Assembly: GCF_910589235.1 (NCBI RefSeq)
Contig: NW_025813597.1
Location: forward strand, 85,277-149,276
Origin: Vespa crabro
Taxonomy: Eukaryota > Arthropoda > Insecta > Hymenoptera > Vespidae
Reading direction: 5' to 3'
Length of the DNA: 64,000 bases
Numbering within the stretch: the stretch's first letter is position 1; every line of letters starts with the position of its first letter. The position numbers and the translations under genes are program-made. Positions 25,239 through 39,560 of the stretch are shown piece after piece. The notes beneath the pieces were generated by a model. It had not been told where the DNA came from, did not search any database, and worked only from the letters and a program-made list of their open reading frames with translations.

Positions 25239-28200
25239 CGAATTTCGGTATATGCGAAGATAAAATCGTGAAATCTTTAATAATACTTGTGCCACAGTTA
25301 GAAAAATGTTACCAATCGATTCAGAACATTGCATTTCATAAGATCAAACATCTATTTTATATTGGAATCAAAGTTTTTAACATTCTTTCATATCGTATAT
25401 ACGTTTTTTCGCTCATATACGCGTATCGTCGAAAAACGAAAACTTGAAATCTCGTTCAATTTCAATGATTTTATATTCTATCGATGCAGAATAAAGAATA
25501 TAACAAGAATATAACGTTTTTACTATGTTTAAATACGCGTTTTCATATGATAATTGTCGAAAAACGTAATCGACATACGCGAATTTCGGTATATGCGAAG
25601 ATAAAATCGTGAAATCTTTAATAATACTTGTGCCACAGTTAGAAAAATGTTACCAATCGATTCAGAACATTGCATTTCATAAGATCAAACATCTATTTTA
25701 TATTGGAATCAAAGTTTTTAACATTCTTTCATATCGTATATACGATTTTTCGCTCATATACGCGTATCGTCGAAAAACGAAAACTTGAAATCTCGTTCAA
25801 TTTCAATGATTTTATATTCTATCGATGCAGAATAAAGAATATAACAAGAATATAACGTTTTTACTATGTTTAAATACGCGTTTTCATATGATAATTGTCG
25901 AAAAACGTAATCGACATACGCGAATTTCGGTATATGCGAAGATAAAATCGTGAAATCTTTAATAATACTTGTGCCACAGTTAGAAAAATGTTACCAATCG
26001 ATTCAGAACATTGCATTTCATAAGATCAAACATCTATTTTATATTGGAATCAAAGTTTTTAACATTCTTTCATATCGTATATACGATTTTTCGCTCATAT
26101 ACGCGTATCGTCGAAAAACGAAAACTTGAAATCTCGTTCAATTTCAATGATTTTATATTCTATCGATGCAGAATAAAGAATATAACAAGAATATAACGTT
26201 TTTACTATGTTTAAATACGCGTTTTCATATGATAATTGTCGAAAAACGTAATCGACATACGCGAATTTCGGTATATGCGAAGATAAAATCGTGAAATCTT
26301 TAATAATACTTGTGCCACAGTTAGAAAAATGTTACCAATCGATTCAGAACATTGCATTTCATAAGATCAAACATCTATTTTATATTGGAATCAAAGTTTT
26401 TAACATTCTTTCATATCGTATATACGATTTTTCGCTCATATACGCGTATCGTCGAAAAACGAAAACTTGAAATCTCGTTCAATTTCAATGATTTTATATT
26501 CTATCGATGCAGAATAAAGAATATAACAAGAATATAACGTTTTTACTATGTTTAAATACGCGTTTTCATATGATAATTGTCGAAAAACGTAATCGACATA
26601 CGCGAATTTCGGTATATGCGAAGATAAAATCGTGAAATCTTTAATAATACTTGTGCCACAGTTAGAAAAATGTTACCAATCGATTCAGAACATTGCATTT
26701 CATAAGATCAAACATCTATTTTATATTGGAATCAAAGTTTTTAACATTCTTTCATATCGTATATACGATTTTTCGGTCATATACGCGTATCGTCGAAAAA
26801 CGAAAAATTGAAATCTCGTTCAATTTCAATGATTTTATATTCTATCGATGCAGAATAAAGAATATAACAAGAATATAACGTTTTTACTATGTTTAAATAC
26901 TCGTTTTCATATGATAATTGTCGAAAAACGTAATCGACATACGTGAATTTCGGTATATGCGAAGATAAAATCGTGAAATCTTTAATAATACTTGTGCCAC
27001 AGTTAGAAAAATGTTACCAATCGATTCAGAACATTGCATTTCATAAGATCAAACATCTATTTTATATTGGAATCAAAGTTTTTAACATTCTTTCATATCG
27101 TATATACGATTTTTCGCTCATATACGCGTATCGTCGAAAAACGAAAACTTGAAATCTCGTTCAATTTCAATGATTTTATATTCTATCGATGCAGAATAAA
27201 GAATATAACAAGAATATAAAGTTTTTACTATGTTTAAATACGCGTTTTCATATGATAATTGTCGAAAAACGTAATCGACATACGCGAATTTCGGTATATG
27301 CGAAGATAAAATCGTGAAATCTTTAATAATACTTGTGCCACAGTTAGAAAAATGTTACCAATCGATTCAGAACATTGCATTTCATAAGATCAAACATCTA
27401 TTTTATATTGGAATCAAAGTTTTTAACATTCTTTCATATCGTATATACGATTTTTCGCTCATATACGCGTATCGTCGAAAAACGAAAACTTGAAATCTCG
27501 TTCAATTTCAATGATTTTATATTCTATCGATGCAGAATAAAGAATATAACAAGAATATAACGTTTTTACTATGTTTAAATACGCGTTTTCATATGATAAT
27601 TGTCGAAAAACCTAATCGACATACGCGAATTTCGGTATATGCGAAGATAAAATCGTGAAATCTTTAATAATACTTGTGCCACAGTTAGAAAAATGTTACC
27701 AATCGATTCAGAACATTGCATTTCATAAGATCAAACATCTATTTTATATTGGAATCAAAGTTTTTAACATTCTTTCATATCGTATATACGATTTTTCGCT
27801 CATATACGCGTATCGTCGAAAAACGAAAACTTGAAATCTCGTTCAATTTCAATGATTTTATATTCTATCGATGCAGAATAAAGAATATAACAAGAATATA
27901 ACGTTTTTACTATGTTTAAATACGCTTTTTCATATGATAATTGTCGAAAAACGTAATCGACATACGCGAATTTCGGTATATGCGAAGATAAAATCGTGAA
28001 ATCTTTAATAATACTTGTGCCACAGTTAGAAAAATGTTACCAATCGATTCAGAACATTGCATTTCATAAGATCAAACATCTATTTTATATTGGAATCAAA
28101 GTTTTTAACATTCTTTCATATCGTATATACGATTTTTCGCTCATATACGCGTATCGTCGAAAAACGAAAACTTGAAATCTCGTTCAATTTCAATGATTTT

Positions 28201-28648
28201 ATATTCTATCGATGCAGAATAAAGAATATAACAAGAATATAACGTTTTTACTATGTTTAAATACGCGTTTTCATATGATAATTGTCGAAAAACGTAATCG
28301 ACATACGCGAATTTCGGTATATGCGAAGATAAAATCGTGAAATCTTTAATAATACTTGTGCCACAGTTAGAAAAATGTTACCAATCGATTCAGAACATTG
28401 CATTTCATAAGATCAAACATCTATTTTATATTGGAATCAAAGTTTTTAACATTCTTTCATATCGTATATACGATTTTTCGCTCATATACGCGTATCGTCG
28501 AAAAACGAAAACTTGAAATCTCGTTCAATTTCAATGATTTTATATTCTATCGATGCAGAATAAAGAATATAACAAGAATATAACGTTTTTACTATGTTTA
28601 AATACGCGTTTTCATATGATAATTGTCGAAAAACGTAATCGACATACG

Positions 28649-29671
28649 CGAATTTCGGTATATGCGAAGATAAAATCGTGAAATCTTTAATAATACTTGT
28701 GCCACAGTTAGAAAAATGTTACCAATCGATTCAGAACATTGCATTTCATAAGATCAAACATCTATTTTACATTGGAATCAAAGTTTTTAACATTCTTTCA
28801 TATCGTATATACGATTTTTCGCTCATATACGCGTATCGTCGAAAAACGAAAACTTGAAATCTCGTTCAATTTCAATGATTTTATATTCTATCGATGCAGA
28901 ATAAAGAATATAACAAGAATATAACGTTTTTACTATGTTTAAATACGCGTTTTCATATGATAATTGTCGAAAAACCTAATCGACATACGCGAATTTCGGT
29001 ATATGCGAAGATAAAATCGTGAAATCTTTAATAATACTTGTGCCACAGTTAGAAAAATGTTACCAATCGATTCAGAACATTGCATTTCATAAGATCAAAC
29101 ATCTATTTTACATTGGAATCAAAGTTTTTAACATTCTTTCATATCGTATATACGATTTTTCGCTCATATACGCGTATCGTCGAAAAACGAAAACTTGAAA
29201 TCTCGTTCAATTTCAATGATTTTATATTCTATCGATGCAGAATAAAGAATATAACAAGAATATAACGTTTTTACTATGTTTAAATACGCGTTTTCATATG
29301 ATAATTGTCGAAAAACGTAATCGACATACGCGAATTTCGGTATATGCGAAGATAAAATCGTGAAATCTTTAATAATACTTGTGCCACAGTTAGAAAAATG
29401 TTACCAATCGATTCAGAACATTGCATTTCATAAGATCAAACATCTATTTTACATTGGAATCAAAGTTTTTAACATTCTTTCATATCGTATATACGATTTT
29501 TCGCTCATATACGCGTATCGTCGAAAAACGAAAACTTGAAATCTCGTTCAATTTCAATGATTTTATATTCTATCGATGCAGAATAAAGAATATAACAAGA
29601 ATATAACGTTTTTACTATGTTTAAATACGCGTTTTCATATGATAATTGTCGAAAAACGTAATCGACATACG
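28649..29671 (+). repeat. Run of three T122C monomers, copies 85-87
   Basis: Three consecutive monomers carry T122C; the first also carries G328C. T122C is found in 23 copies, all between 19.1 and 53.9 kb, and usually singly or in pairs. The run suggests local single-monomer duplication. Confidence 0.8.
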
Positions 29672-32600
29672 CGAATTTCGGTATATGCGAAGATAAAATC
29701 GTGAAATCTTTAATAATACTTGTGCCACAGTTAGAAAAATGTTACCAATCGATTCAGAACATTGCATTTCATATGATCAAACATCTATTTTATATTGGAA
29801 TCAAAGTTTTTAACATTCTTTCATATCGTATATACGATTTTTCGCTCATATACGCGTATCGTCGAAAAACGAAAACTTGAAATCTCGTTCAATTTCAATG
29901 ATTTTATATTCTATCGATGCAGAATAAAGAATATAACAAGAATATAACGTTTTTACTATGTTTAAATACGCGTTTTCATATGATAATTGTCGAAAAACCT
30001 AATCGACATACGCGAATTTCGGTATATGCGAAGATAAAATCGTGAAATCTTTAATAATACTTGTGCCACAGTTAGAAAAATGTTACCAGTCGAGTCAGAA
30101 CATTGCATTTCATAAGATCAAACATCTATTTTATATTGGAATCAAAGTTTTTAACATTCTTTCATATCGTATATACGATTTTTCGCTCATATACGCGTAT
30201 CGTCGAAAAACGAAAACTTGAAATCTCGTTCAATTTCAATGATTTTATATTCTATCGATGCAGAATAAAGAATATAACAAGAATATAACGTTTTTACTAT
30301 GTTTAAATACGCGTTTTCATATGATAATTGTCGAAAAACGTAATCGACATACGCGAATTTCGGTATATGCGAAGATAAAATCGTGAAATCTTTAATAATA
30401 CTTGTGCCACAGTTAGAAAAATGTTACCAATCGATTCAGAACATTGCATTTCATATGATCAAACATCTATTTTATATTGGAATCAAAGTTTTTAACATTC
30501 TTTCATATCGTATATACGATTTTTCGCTCATATACGCGTATCGTCGAAAAACGAAAACTTGAAATCTCGTTCAATTTCAATGATTTTATATTCTATCGAT
30601 GCAGAATAAAGAATATAACAAGAATATAACGTTTTTACTATGTTTAAATACGCGTTTTCATATGATAATTGTCGAAAAACGTAATCGACATACGCGAATT
30701 TCGGTATATGCGAAGATAAAATCGTGAAATCTTTAATAATACTTGTGCCACAGTTAGAAAAATGTTACCAATCGATTCAGAACATTGCATTTCATAAGAT
30801 CAAACATCTATTTTATATTGGAATCAAAGTTTTTAACATTCTTTCATATCGTATATACGATTTTTCGCTCATATACGCGTATCGTCGAAAAACGAAAACT
30901 TGAAATCTCGTTCAATTTCAATGATTTTATATTCTATCGATGCAGAATAAAGAATATAACAAGAATATAACGTTTTTACTATGTTTAAATACGCGTTTTC
31001 ATATGATAATTGTCGAAAAACGTAATCGACATACGCGAATTTCGGTATATGCGAAGATAAAATCGTGAAATCTTTAATAATACTTGTGCCACAGTTAGAA
31101 AAATGTTACCAATCGATTCAGAACATTGCATTTCATAAGATCAAACATCTATTTTATATTGGAATCAAAGTTTTTAACATTCTTTCATATCGTATATACG
31201 ATTTTTCGCTCATATACGCGTATCGTCGAAAAACGAAAACTTGAAATCTCGTTCAATTTCAATGATTTTATATTCTATCGATGCAGAATAAAGAATATAA
31301 CAAGAATATAACGTTTTTACTATGTTTAAATACGCGTTTTCATATGATAATTGTCGAAAAACGTAATCGACATACGCGAATTTCGGTATATGCGAAGATA
31401 AAATCGTGAAATCTTTAATAATACTTGTGCCACAGTTAGAAAAATGTTACCAATCGATTCAGAACATTGCATTTCATAAGATCAAACATCTATTTTATAT
31501 TGGAATCAAAGTTTTTAACATTCTTTCATATCGTATATACGATTTTTCGCTCATATACGCGTATCGTCGAAAAACGAAAACTTGAAATCTCGTTCAATTT
31601 CAATGATTTTATATTCTATCGATGCAGAATAAAGAATATAACAAGAATATAACGTTTTTACTATGTTTAAATACGCGTTTTCATATGATAATTGTCGAAA
31701 AACGTAATCGACATACGCGAATTTCGGTATATGCGAAGATAAAATCGTGAAATCTTTAATAATACTTGTGCCACAGTTAGAAAAATGTTACCAATCGATT
31801 CAGAACATTGCATTTCATAAGATCAAACATCTATTTTACATTGGAATCAAAGTTTTTAACATTCTTTCATAACGTATATACGATTTTTCGCTCATATACG
31901 CGTATCGTCGAAAAACGAAAACTTGAAATCTCGTTCAATTTCAATGATTTTATATTCTATCGATGCAGAATAAAGAATATAACAAGAATATAACGTTTTT
32001 ACTATGTTTAAATACGCGTTTTCATATGATAATTGTCGAAAAACGTAATCGACATACGCGAATTTCGGTATATGCGAAGATAAAATCGTGAAATCTTTAA
32101 TAATACTTGTGCCACAGTTAGAAAAATGTTACCAATCGATTCAGAACATTGCATTTCATAAGATCAAACATCTATTTTATATTGGAATCAAAGTTTTTAA
32201 CATTCTTTCATATCGTATATACGATTTTTCGCTCATATACGCGTATCGTCGAAAAACGAAAACTTGAAATCTCGTTCAATTTCAATGATTTTATATTCTA
32301 TCGATGCAGAATAAAGAATATAACAAGAATATAACGTTTTTACTATGTTTAAATACGCGTTTTCATATGATAATTGTCGAAAAACGTAATCGACATACGC
32401 GAATTTCGGTATATGCGAAGATAAAATCGTGAAATCTTTAATAATACTTGTGCCACAGTTAGAAAAATGTTACCAATCGATTCAGAACATTGCATTTCAT
32501 AAGATCAAACATCTATTTTATATTGGAATCAAAGTTTTTAACATTCTTTCATATCGTATATACGATTTTTCGCTCATATACGCGTATCGTCGAAAAACGA

Positions 32601-32740
32601 AAACTTGAAATCTCGTTCAATTTCAATGATTTTATATTCTATCGATGCAGAATAAAGAATATAACAAGAATATAACGTTCTTACTATGTTTAAATACGCT
32701 TTTTCATATGATAATTGTCGAAAAACGTAATCGACATACG

Positions 32741-34104
32741 CGAATTTCGGTATATGCGAAGATAAAATCGTGAAATCTTTAATAATACTTGTGCCACAGT
32801 TAGAAATATGTTACCAATCGATTCAGAACATTGCATTTCATAAGATCAAACATCTATTTTATATTGGAATCAAAGTTTTTAACATTCTTTCATATCGTAT
32901 ATACGATTTTTCGCTCATATACGCGTATCGTCGAAAAACGAAAACTTGAAATCTCGTTCAATTTCAATGATTTTATATTCTATCGATGCAGAATGAAGAA
33001 TATAACAAGAATATAACGTTTTTACTATGTTTAAATACGCGTTTTCATATGATAATTGTCGAAAAACCTAATCGACATACGCGAATTTCGGTATATGCGA
33101 AGATAAAATCGTGAAATCTTTAATAAAACTTGTGCCACAGTTAGAAAAATGTTACCAATCGAGTCAGAACATTGCATTTCATAAGATCAAACATCTATTT
33201 TATATTGGAATCAAAGTTTTTAACATTCTTTCATATCGTATATACGATTTTTCGCTCATATACGCGTATCGTCGAAAAACGAAAACTTGAAATCTCGTTC
33301 AATTTCAATGATTTTATATTCTATCGATGCAGAATAAAGAATATAACAAGAATATAACGTTTTTACTATGTTTAAATACGCGTTTTCATATGATAATTGT
33401 CGAAAAACGTAATCGACATACGCGAATTTCGGTATATGCGAAGATAAAATCGTGAAATCTTTAATAATACTTGTGCCACAGTTAGAAAAATGTTACCAAT
33501 CGATTCAGAACATTGCATTTCATAAGATCAAACATCTATTTTATATTGGAATAAAAGTTTTTAACATTCTTTCATATCGTATATACGATTTTTCGCTCAT
33601 ATACGCGTATCGTCGAAAAACGAAAACTTGAAATCTCGTTCAATTTCAATGATTTTATATTCTATCGATGCAGAATAAAGAATATAACAAGAATATAACG
33701 TTTTTACTATGTTTAAATACGCGTTTTCATATGATAATTGTCGAAAAACGTAATCGACATACGCGAATTTCGGTATATGCGAAGATAAAATCGTGAAATC
33801 TTTAATAATACTTGTGCCACAGTTAGAAAAATGTTACCAATCGATTCAGAACATTGCATTTCATAAGATCAAACATCTATTTTACATTGGAATCAAAGTT
33901 TTTAACATTCTTTCATATCGTATATACGATTTTTCGCTCATATACGCGTATCGTCGAAAAACGAAAACTTGAAATCTCGTTCAATTTCAATGATTTTATA
34001 TTCTATCGATGCAGAATAAAGAATATAACAAGAATATAACGTTTTTACTATGTTTAAATACGCGTTTTCATATAATAATTGTCGAAAAACGTAATCGACA
34101 TACG
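32741..34104 (+). repeat. Four-monomer marker cassette, copies 97-100
   Basis: Order: copy 97 A255G+G328C; copy 98 T46A+T82G; copy 99 C131A; copy 100 T122C+G311A. The cassette recurs in copies 105-110, starting eight monomers (2728 bp) later, with the C131A member expanded from one to three copies. Confidence 0.88.
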
Positions 34105-35468
34105 CGAATTTCGGTATATGCGAAGATAAAATCGTGAAATCTTTAATAATACTTGTGCCACAGTTAGAAAAATGTTACCAATCGATTCAGAACATTGCAT
34201 TTCATAAGATCAAACATCTATTTTATATTGGAATCAAAGTTTTTAACATTCTTTCATATCGTATATACGATTTTTCGCTCATATACGCGTATCGTCGAAA
34301 AACGAAAACTTGAAATCTCGTTCAATTTCAATGATTTTATATTCTATCGATGCAGAATAAAGAATATAACAAGAATATAACGTTTTTACTATGTTTAAAT
34401 ACGCGTTTTCATATGATAATTGTCGAAAAACGTAATCGACATACGCGAATTTCGGTATATGCGAAGATAAAATCGTGAAATCTTTAATAATACTTATGCC
34501 ACAGTTAGAAAAATGTTACCAATCGATTCAGAACATTGCATTTCATAAGATCAAACATCTATTTTATATTGGAATCAAAGTTTTTAACATTCTTTCATAT
34601 CGTATATACGATTTTTCGCTCATATACGCGTATCGTCGAAAAACGAAAACTTGAAATCTCGTTCAATTTCAATGATTTTATATTCTATCGATGCAGAATA
34701 AAGAATATAACAAGAATATAACGTTTTTACTATGTTTAAATACGCGTTTTCATATGATAATTGTCGAAAAACGTAATCGACATACGCGAATTTCGGTATA
34801 TGCGAAGATAAAATCGTGAAATCTTTAATAATACTTGTGCCACAGTTAGAAAAATGTTACCAATCGATTCAGAACATTGCATTTCATAAGATCAAACATC
34901 TATTTTATATTGGAATCAAAGATTTTAACATTCTTTCATATCGTATATACGATTTTTCGCTCATATACGCGTATCGTCGAAAAACGAAAACTTGAAATCT
35001 CGTTCAATTTCAATGATTTTATATTCTATCGATGCAGAATAAAGAATATAACAAGAATATAACGTTTTTACTATGTTTAAATACGCGTTTTCATATGATA
35101 ATTGTCGAAAAACGTAATCGACATACGCGAATTTCGGTATATGCGAAGATAAAATCGTGAAATCTTTAATAATACTTGTGCCACAGTTAGAAAAATGTTA
35201 CCAATCGATTCAGAACATTGCATTTCATAAGATCAAACATCTATTTTATATTGGAATCAAAGTTTTTAACATTCTTTCATATCGTATATACGATTTTTCG
35301 CTCATATACGCGTATCGTCGAAAAACGAAAACTTGAAATCTCGTTCAATTTCAATGATTTTATATTCTATCGATGCTGAATAAAGAATATAACAAGAATA
35401 TAACGTTTTTACTATGTTTAAATACGCGTTTTCATATGATAATTGTCGAAAAACGTAATCGACATACG

Positions 35469-37514
35469 CGAATTTCGGTATATGCGAAGATAAAATCGTG
35501 AAATCTTTAATAATACTTGTGCCACAGTTAGAAAAATGTTACCAATCGATTCAGAACATTGCATTTCATAAGATCAAACATCTATTTTATATTGGAATCA
35601 AAGATTTTAACATTCTTTCATATCGTATATACGATTTTTCGCTCATATACGCGTATCGTCGAAAAACGAAAACTTGAAATCTCGTTCAATTTCAATGATT
35701 TTATATTCTATCGATGCAGAATGAAGAATATAACAAGAATATAACGTTTTTACTATGTTTAAATACGCGTTTTCATATGATAATTGTCGAAAAACCTAAT
35801 CGACATACGCGAATTTCGGTATATGCGAAGATAAAATCGTGAAATCTTTAATAAAACTTGTGCCACAGTTAGAAAAATGTTACCAATCGAGTCAGAACAT
35901 TGCATTTCATAAGATCAAACATCTATTTTATATTGGAATCAAAGTTTTTAACATTCTTTCATATCGTATATACGATTTTTCGCTCATATACGCGTATCGT
36001 CGAAAAACGAAAACTTGAAATCTCGTTCAATTTCAATGATTTTATATTCTATCGATGCAGAATAAAGAATATAACAAGAATATAACGTTTTTACTATGTT
36101 TAAATACGCGTTTTCATATGATAATTGTCGAAAAACGTAATCGACATACGCGAATTTCGGTATATGCGAAGATAAAATCGTGAAATCTTTAATAATACTT
36201 GTGCCACAGTTAGAAAAATGTTACCAATCGATTCAGAACATTGCATTTCATAAGATCAAACATCTATTTTATATTGGAATAAAAGTTTTTAACATTCTTT
36301 CATATCGTATATACGATTTTTCGCTCATATACGCGTATCGTCGAAAAACGAAAACTTGAAATCTCGTTCAATTTCAATGATTTTATATTCTATCGATGCA
36401 GAATAAAGAATATAACAAGAATATAACGTTTTTACTATGTTTAAATACGCGTTTTCATATGATAATTGTCGAAAAACGTAATCGACATACGCGAATTTCG
36501 GTATATGCGAAGATAAAATCGTGAAATCTTTAATAATACTTGTGCCACAGTTAGAAAAATGTTACCAATCGATTCAGAACATTGCATTTCATAAGATCAA
36601 ACATCTATTTTATATTGGAATAAAAGTTTTTAACATTCTTTCATATCGTATATACGATTTTTCGCTCATATACGCGTATCGTCGAAAAACGAAAACTTGA
36701 AATCTCGTTCAATTTCAATGATTTTATATTCTATCGATGCAGAATAAAGAATATAACAAGAATATAACGTTTTTACTATGTTTAAATACGCGTTTTCATA
36801 TGATAATTGTCGAAAAACGTAATCGACATACGCGAATTTCGGTATATGCGAAGATAAAATCGTGAAATCTTTAATAATACTTGTGCCACAGTTAGAAAAA
36901 TGTTACCAATCGATTCAGAACATTGCATTTCATAAGATCAAACATCTATTTTATATTGGAATAAAAGTTTTTAACATTCTTTCATATCGTATATACGATT
37001 TTTCGCTCATATACGCGTATCGTCGAAAAACGAAAACTTGAAATCTCGTTCAATTTCAATGATTTTATATTCTATCGATGCAGAATAAAGAATATAACAA
37101 GAATATAACGTTTTTACTATGTTTAAATACGCGTTTTCATATGATAATTGTCGAAAAACGTAATCGACATACGCGAATTTCGGTATATGCGAAGATAAAA
37201 TCGTGAAATCTTTAATAATACTTGTGCCACAGTTAGAAAAATGTTACCAATCGATTCAGAACATTGCATTTCATAAGATCAAACATCTATTTTACATTGG
37301 AATCAAAGTTTTTAACATTCTTTCATATCGTATATACGATTTTTCGCTCATATACGCGTATCGTCGAAAAACGAAAACTTGAAATCTCGTTCAATTTCAA
37401 TGATTTTATATTCTATCGATGCAGAATAAAGAATATAACAAGAATATAACGTTTTTACTATGTTTAAATACGCGTTTTCATATAATAATTGTCGAAAAAC
37501 GTAATCGACATACG
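35469..37514 (+). repeat. Expanded marker cassette, copies 105-110
   Basis: Copy 105 (T136A, A255G, G328C), copy 106 (T46A, T82G) and copy 110 (T122C, G311A) match copies 97, 98 and 100. Between them the C131A monomer is present three times (copies 107-109) instead of once. This is a clear example of single-monomer expansion inside a duplicated block. Confidence 0.88.
36151..37173 (+). repeat. Tandem triplication of the C131A monomer, copies 107-109
   Basis: Three successive copies carry C131A and look otherwise consensus. The corresponding position of the earlier cassette (copy 99, 33423-33763) has one. C131A creates a TAA in the TTG-initiated frame, so this frame is interrupted in all three. 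Confidence 0.88.
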
Positions 37515-37855
37515 CGAATTTCGGTATATGCGAAGATAAAATCGTGAAATCTTTAATAATACTTGTGCCACAGTTAGAAAAATGTTACCAATCGATTCAG
37601 AACATTGCATTTCATAAGATCAAACATCTATTTTATATTGGAATCAAAGTTTTTAACATTCTTTCATATCGTATATACGATTTTTCGCTCATATACGCGT
37701 ATCGTCGAAAAACGAAAACTTGAAATCTCGTTCAATTTCAATGATTTTATATTCTATCGATGCAGAATAAAGAATATAACAAGAATATAACGTTTTTACT
37801 ATGTTTAAATACGCGTTTTCATATGATAATTGTCGAAAAACGTAATCGACATACG

Positions 37856-39560
37856 CGAATTTCGGTATATGCGAAGATAAAATCGTGAAATCTTTAATAA
37901 TACTTGTGCCACAGTTAGAAAAATGTTACCAATCGATTCAGAACATTGCATTTCATAAGATCAAACATCAATTTTACATTGGAATCAAAGTTTTTAACAT
38001 TCTTTCATATCGTATATACGATTTTTCGCTCATACACGCGTAACGTCGAAAAACGAAAACTTGAAATCTCGTTCAATTTCAATGATTTTATATTCTATCG
38101 ATGCAGAATAAAGAATATAACAAGAATATAACGTTTTTACTATGTTTAAATACGCGTTTTCATATGATAATTGTCGAAAAACGTAATCGACATACGCGAA
38201 TTTCGGTATATGCGAAGATAAAATCGTGAAATCTTTAATAATACTTGTGCCACAGTTAGAAAAATGTTACCAATCGATTCAGAACATTGCATTTCATAAG
38301 ATCAAACATCTATTTTACATTGGAATCAAAGTTTTTAACATTCTTTCATATCGTATATACGATTTTTCGCTCATATACGCGTATCGTCGAAAAACGAAAA
38401 CTTGAAATCTCGTTCAATTTCAATGATTTTATATTCTATCGATGCAGAATAAAGAATATAACAAGAATATAACGTTTTTACTATGTTTAAATACGCGTTT
38501 TCATATGATAATTGTCGAAAAACGTAATCGACATACGCGAATTTCGGTATATGCGAAGATAAAATCGTGAAATCTTTAATAATACTTGTGCCACAGTTAG
38601 AAAAATGTTACCAATCGATTCAGAACATTGCATTTCATAAGATCAAACATCTATTTTATATTGGAATCAAAGTTTTTAACATTCTTTCATATCGTATATA
38701 CGATTTTTCGCTCATATACGCGTATCGTCGAAAAACGAAAACTTGAAATCTCGTTCAATTTCAATGATTTTATATTCTATCGATGCAGAATAAAGAATAT
38801 AACAAGAATATAACGTTTTTACTATGTTTAAATACGCGTTTTCATATGATAATTGTCGAAAAACGTAATCGACATACGCGAATTTCGGTATATGCGAAGA
38901 TAAAATCGTGAAATCTTTAATAATACTTGTGCCACAGTTAGAAAAATGTTACCAATCGATTCAGAACATTGCATTTCATAAGATCAAACATCTATTTTAT
39001 ATTGGAATCAAAGATTTTAACATTCTTTCATATCGTATATACGATTTTTCGCTCATATACGCGTATCGTCGAAAAACGAAAACTTGAAATCTCGTTCAAT
39101 TTCAATGATTTTATATTCTATCGATGCAGAATAAAGAATATAACAAGAATATAACGTTTTTACTATGTTTAAATACGCGTTTTCATATGATAATTGTCGA
39201 AAAACGTAATCGACATACGCGAATTTCGGTATATGCGAAGATAAAATCGTGAAATCTTTAATAATACTTGTGCCACAGTTAGAAAAATGTTACCAATCGA
39301 TTCAGAACATTGCATTTCATAAGATCAAACATCTATTTTATATTGGAATCAAAGTTTTTAACATTCTTTCATATCGTATATACGATTTTTCGCTCATATA
39401 CGCGTATCGTCGAAAAACGAAAACTTGAAATCTCGTTCAATTTCAATGATTTTATATTCTATCGATGCAGAATAAAGAATATAACAAGAATATAACGTTT
39501 TTACTATGTTTAAATACGCGTTTTCATATGATAATTGTCGAATAACGTAATCGACATACG
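37856..39560 (+). repeat. Five-monomer tract, copies 112-116
   Basis: Copy 112 has a rare four-variant set (T115A, T122C, T180C, T188A), copy 113 has T122C and copy 115 has T136A. The same order occurs 19 monomers (6479 bp) downstream in copies 131-135. Copy 116 also has A324T. Confidence 0.85.

Noticed and set aside
26943..27152. 69-codon frames starting with GTG (also 57633, 58315, 60361, 62749)
   Set aside because: The start codon exists only because of the C1T variant; the frame itself runs through ordinary satellite and is overlapped by the TTG frame.
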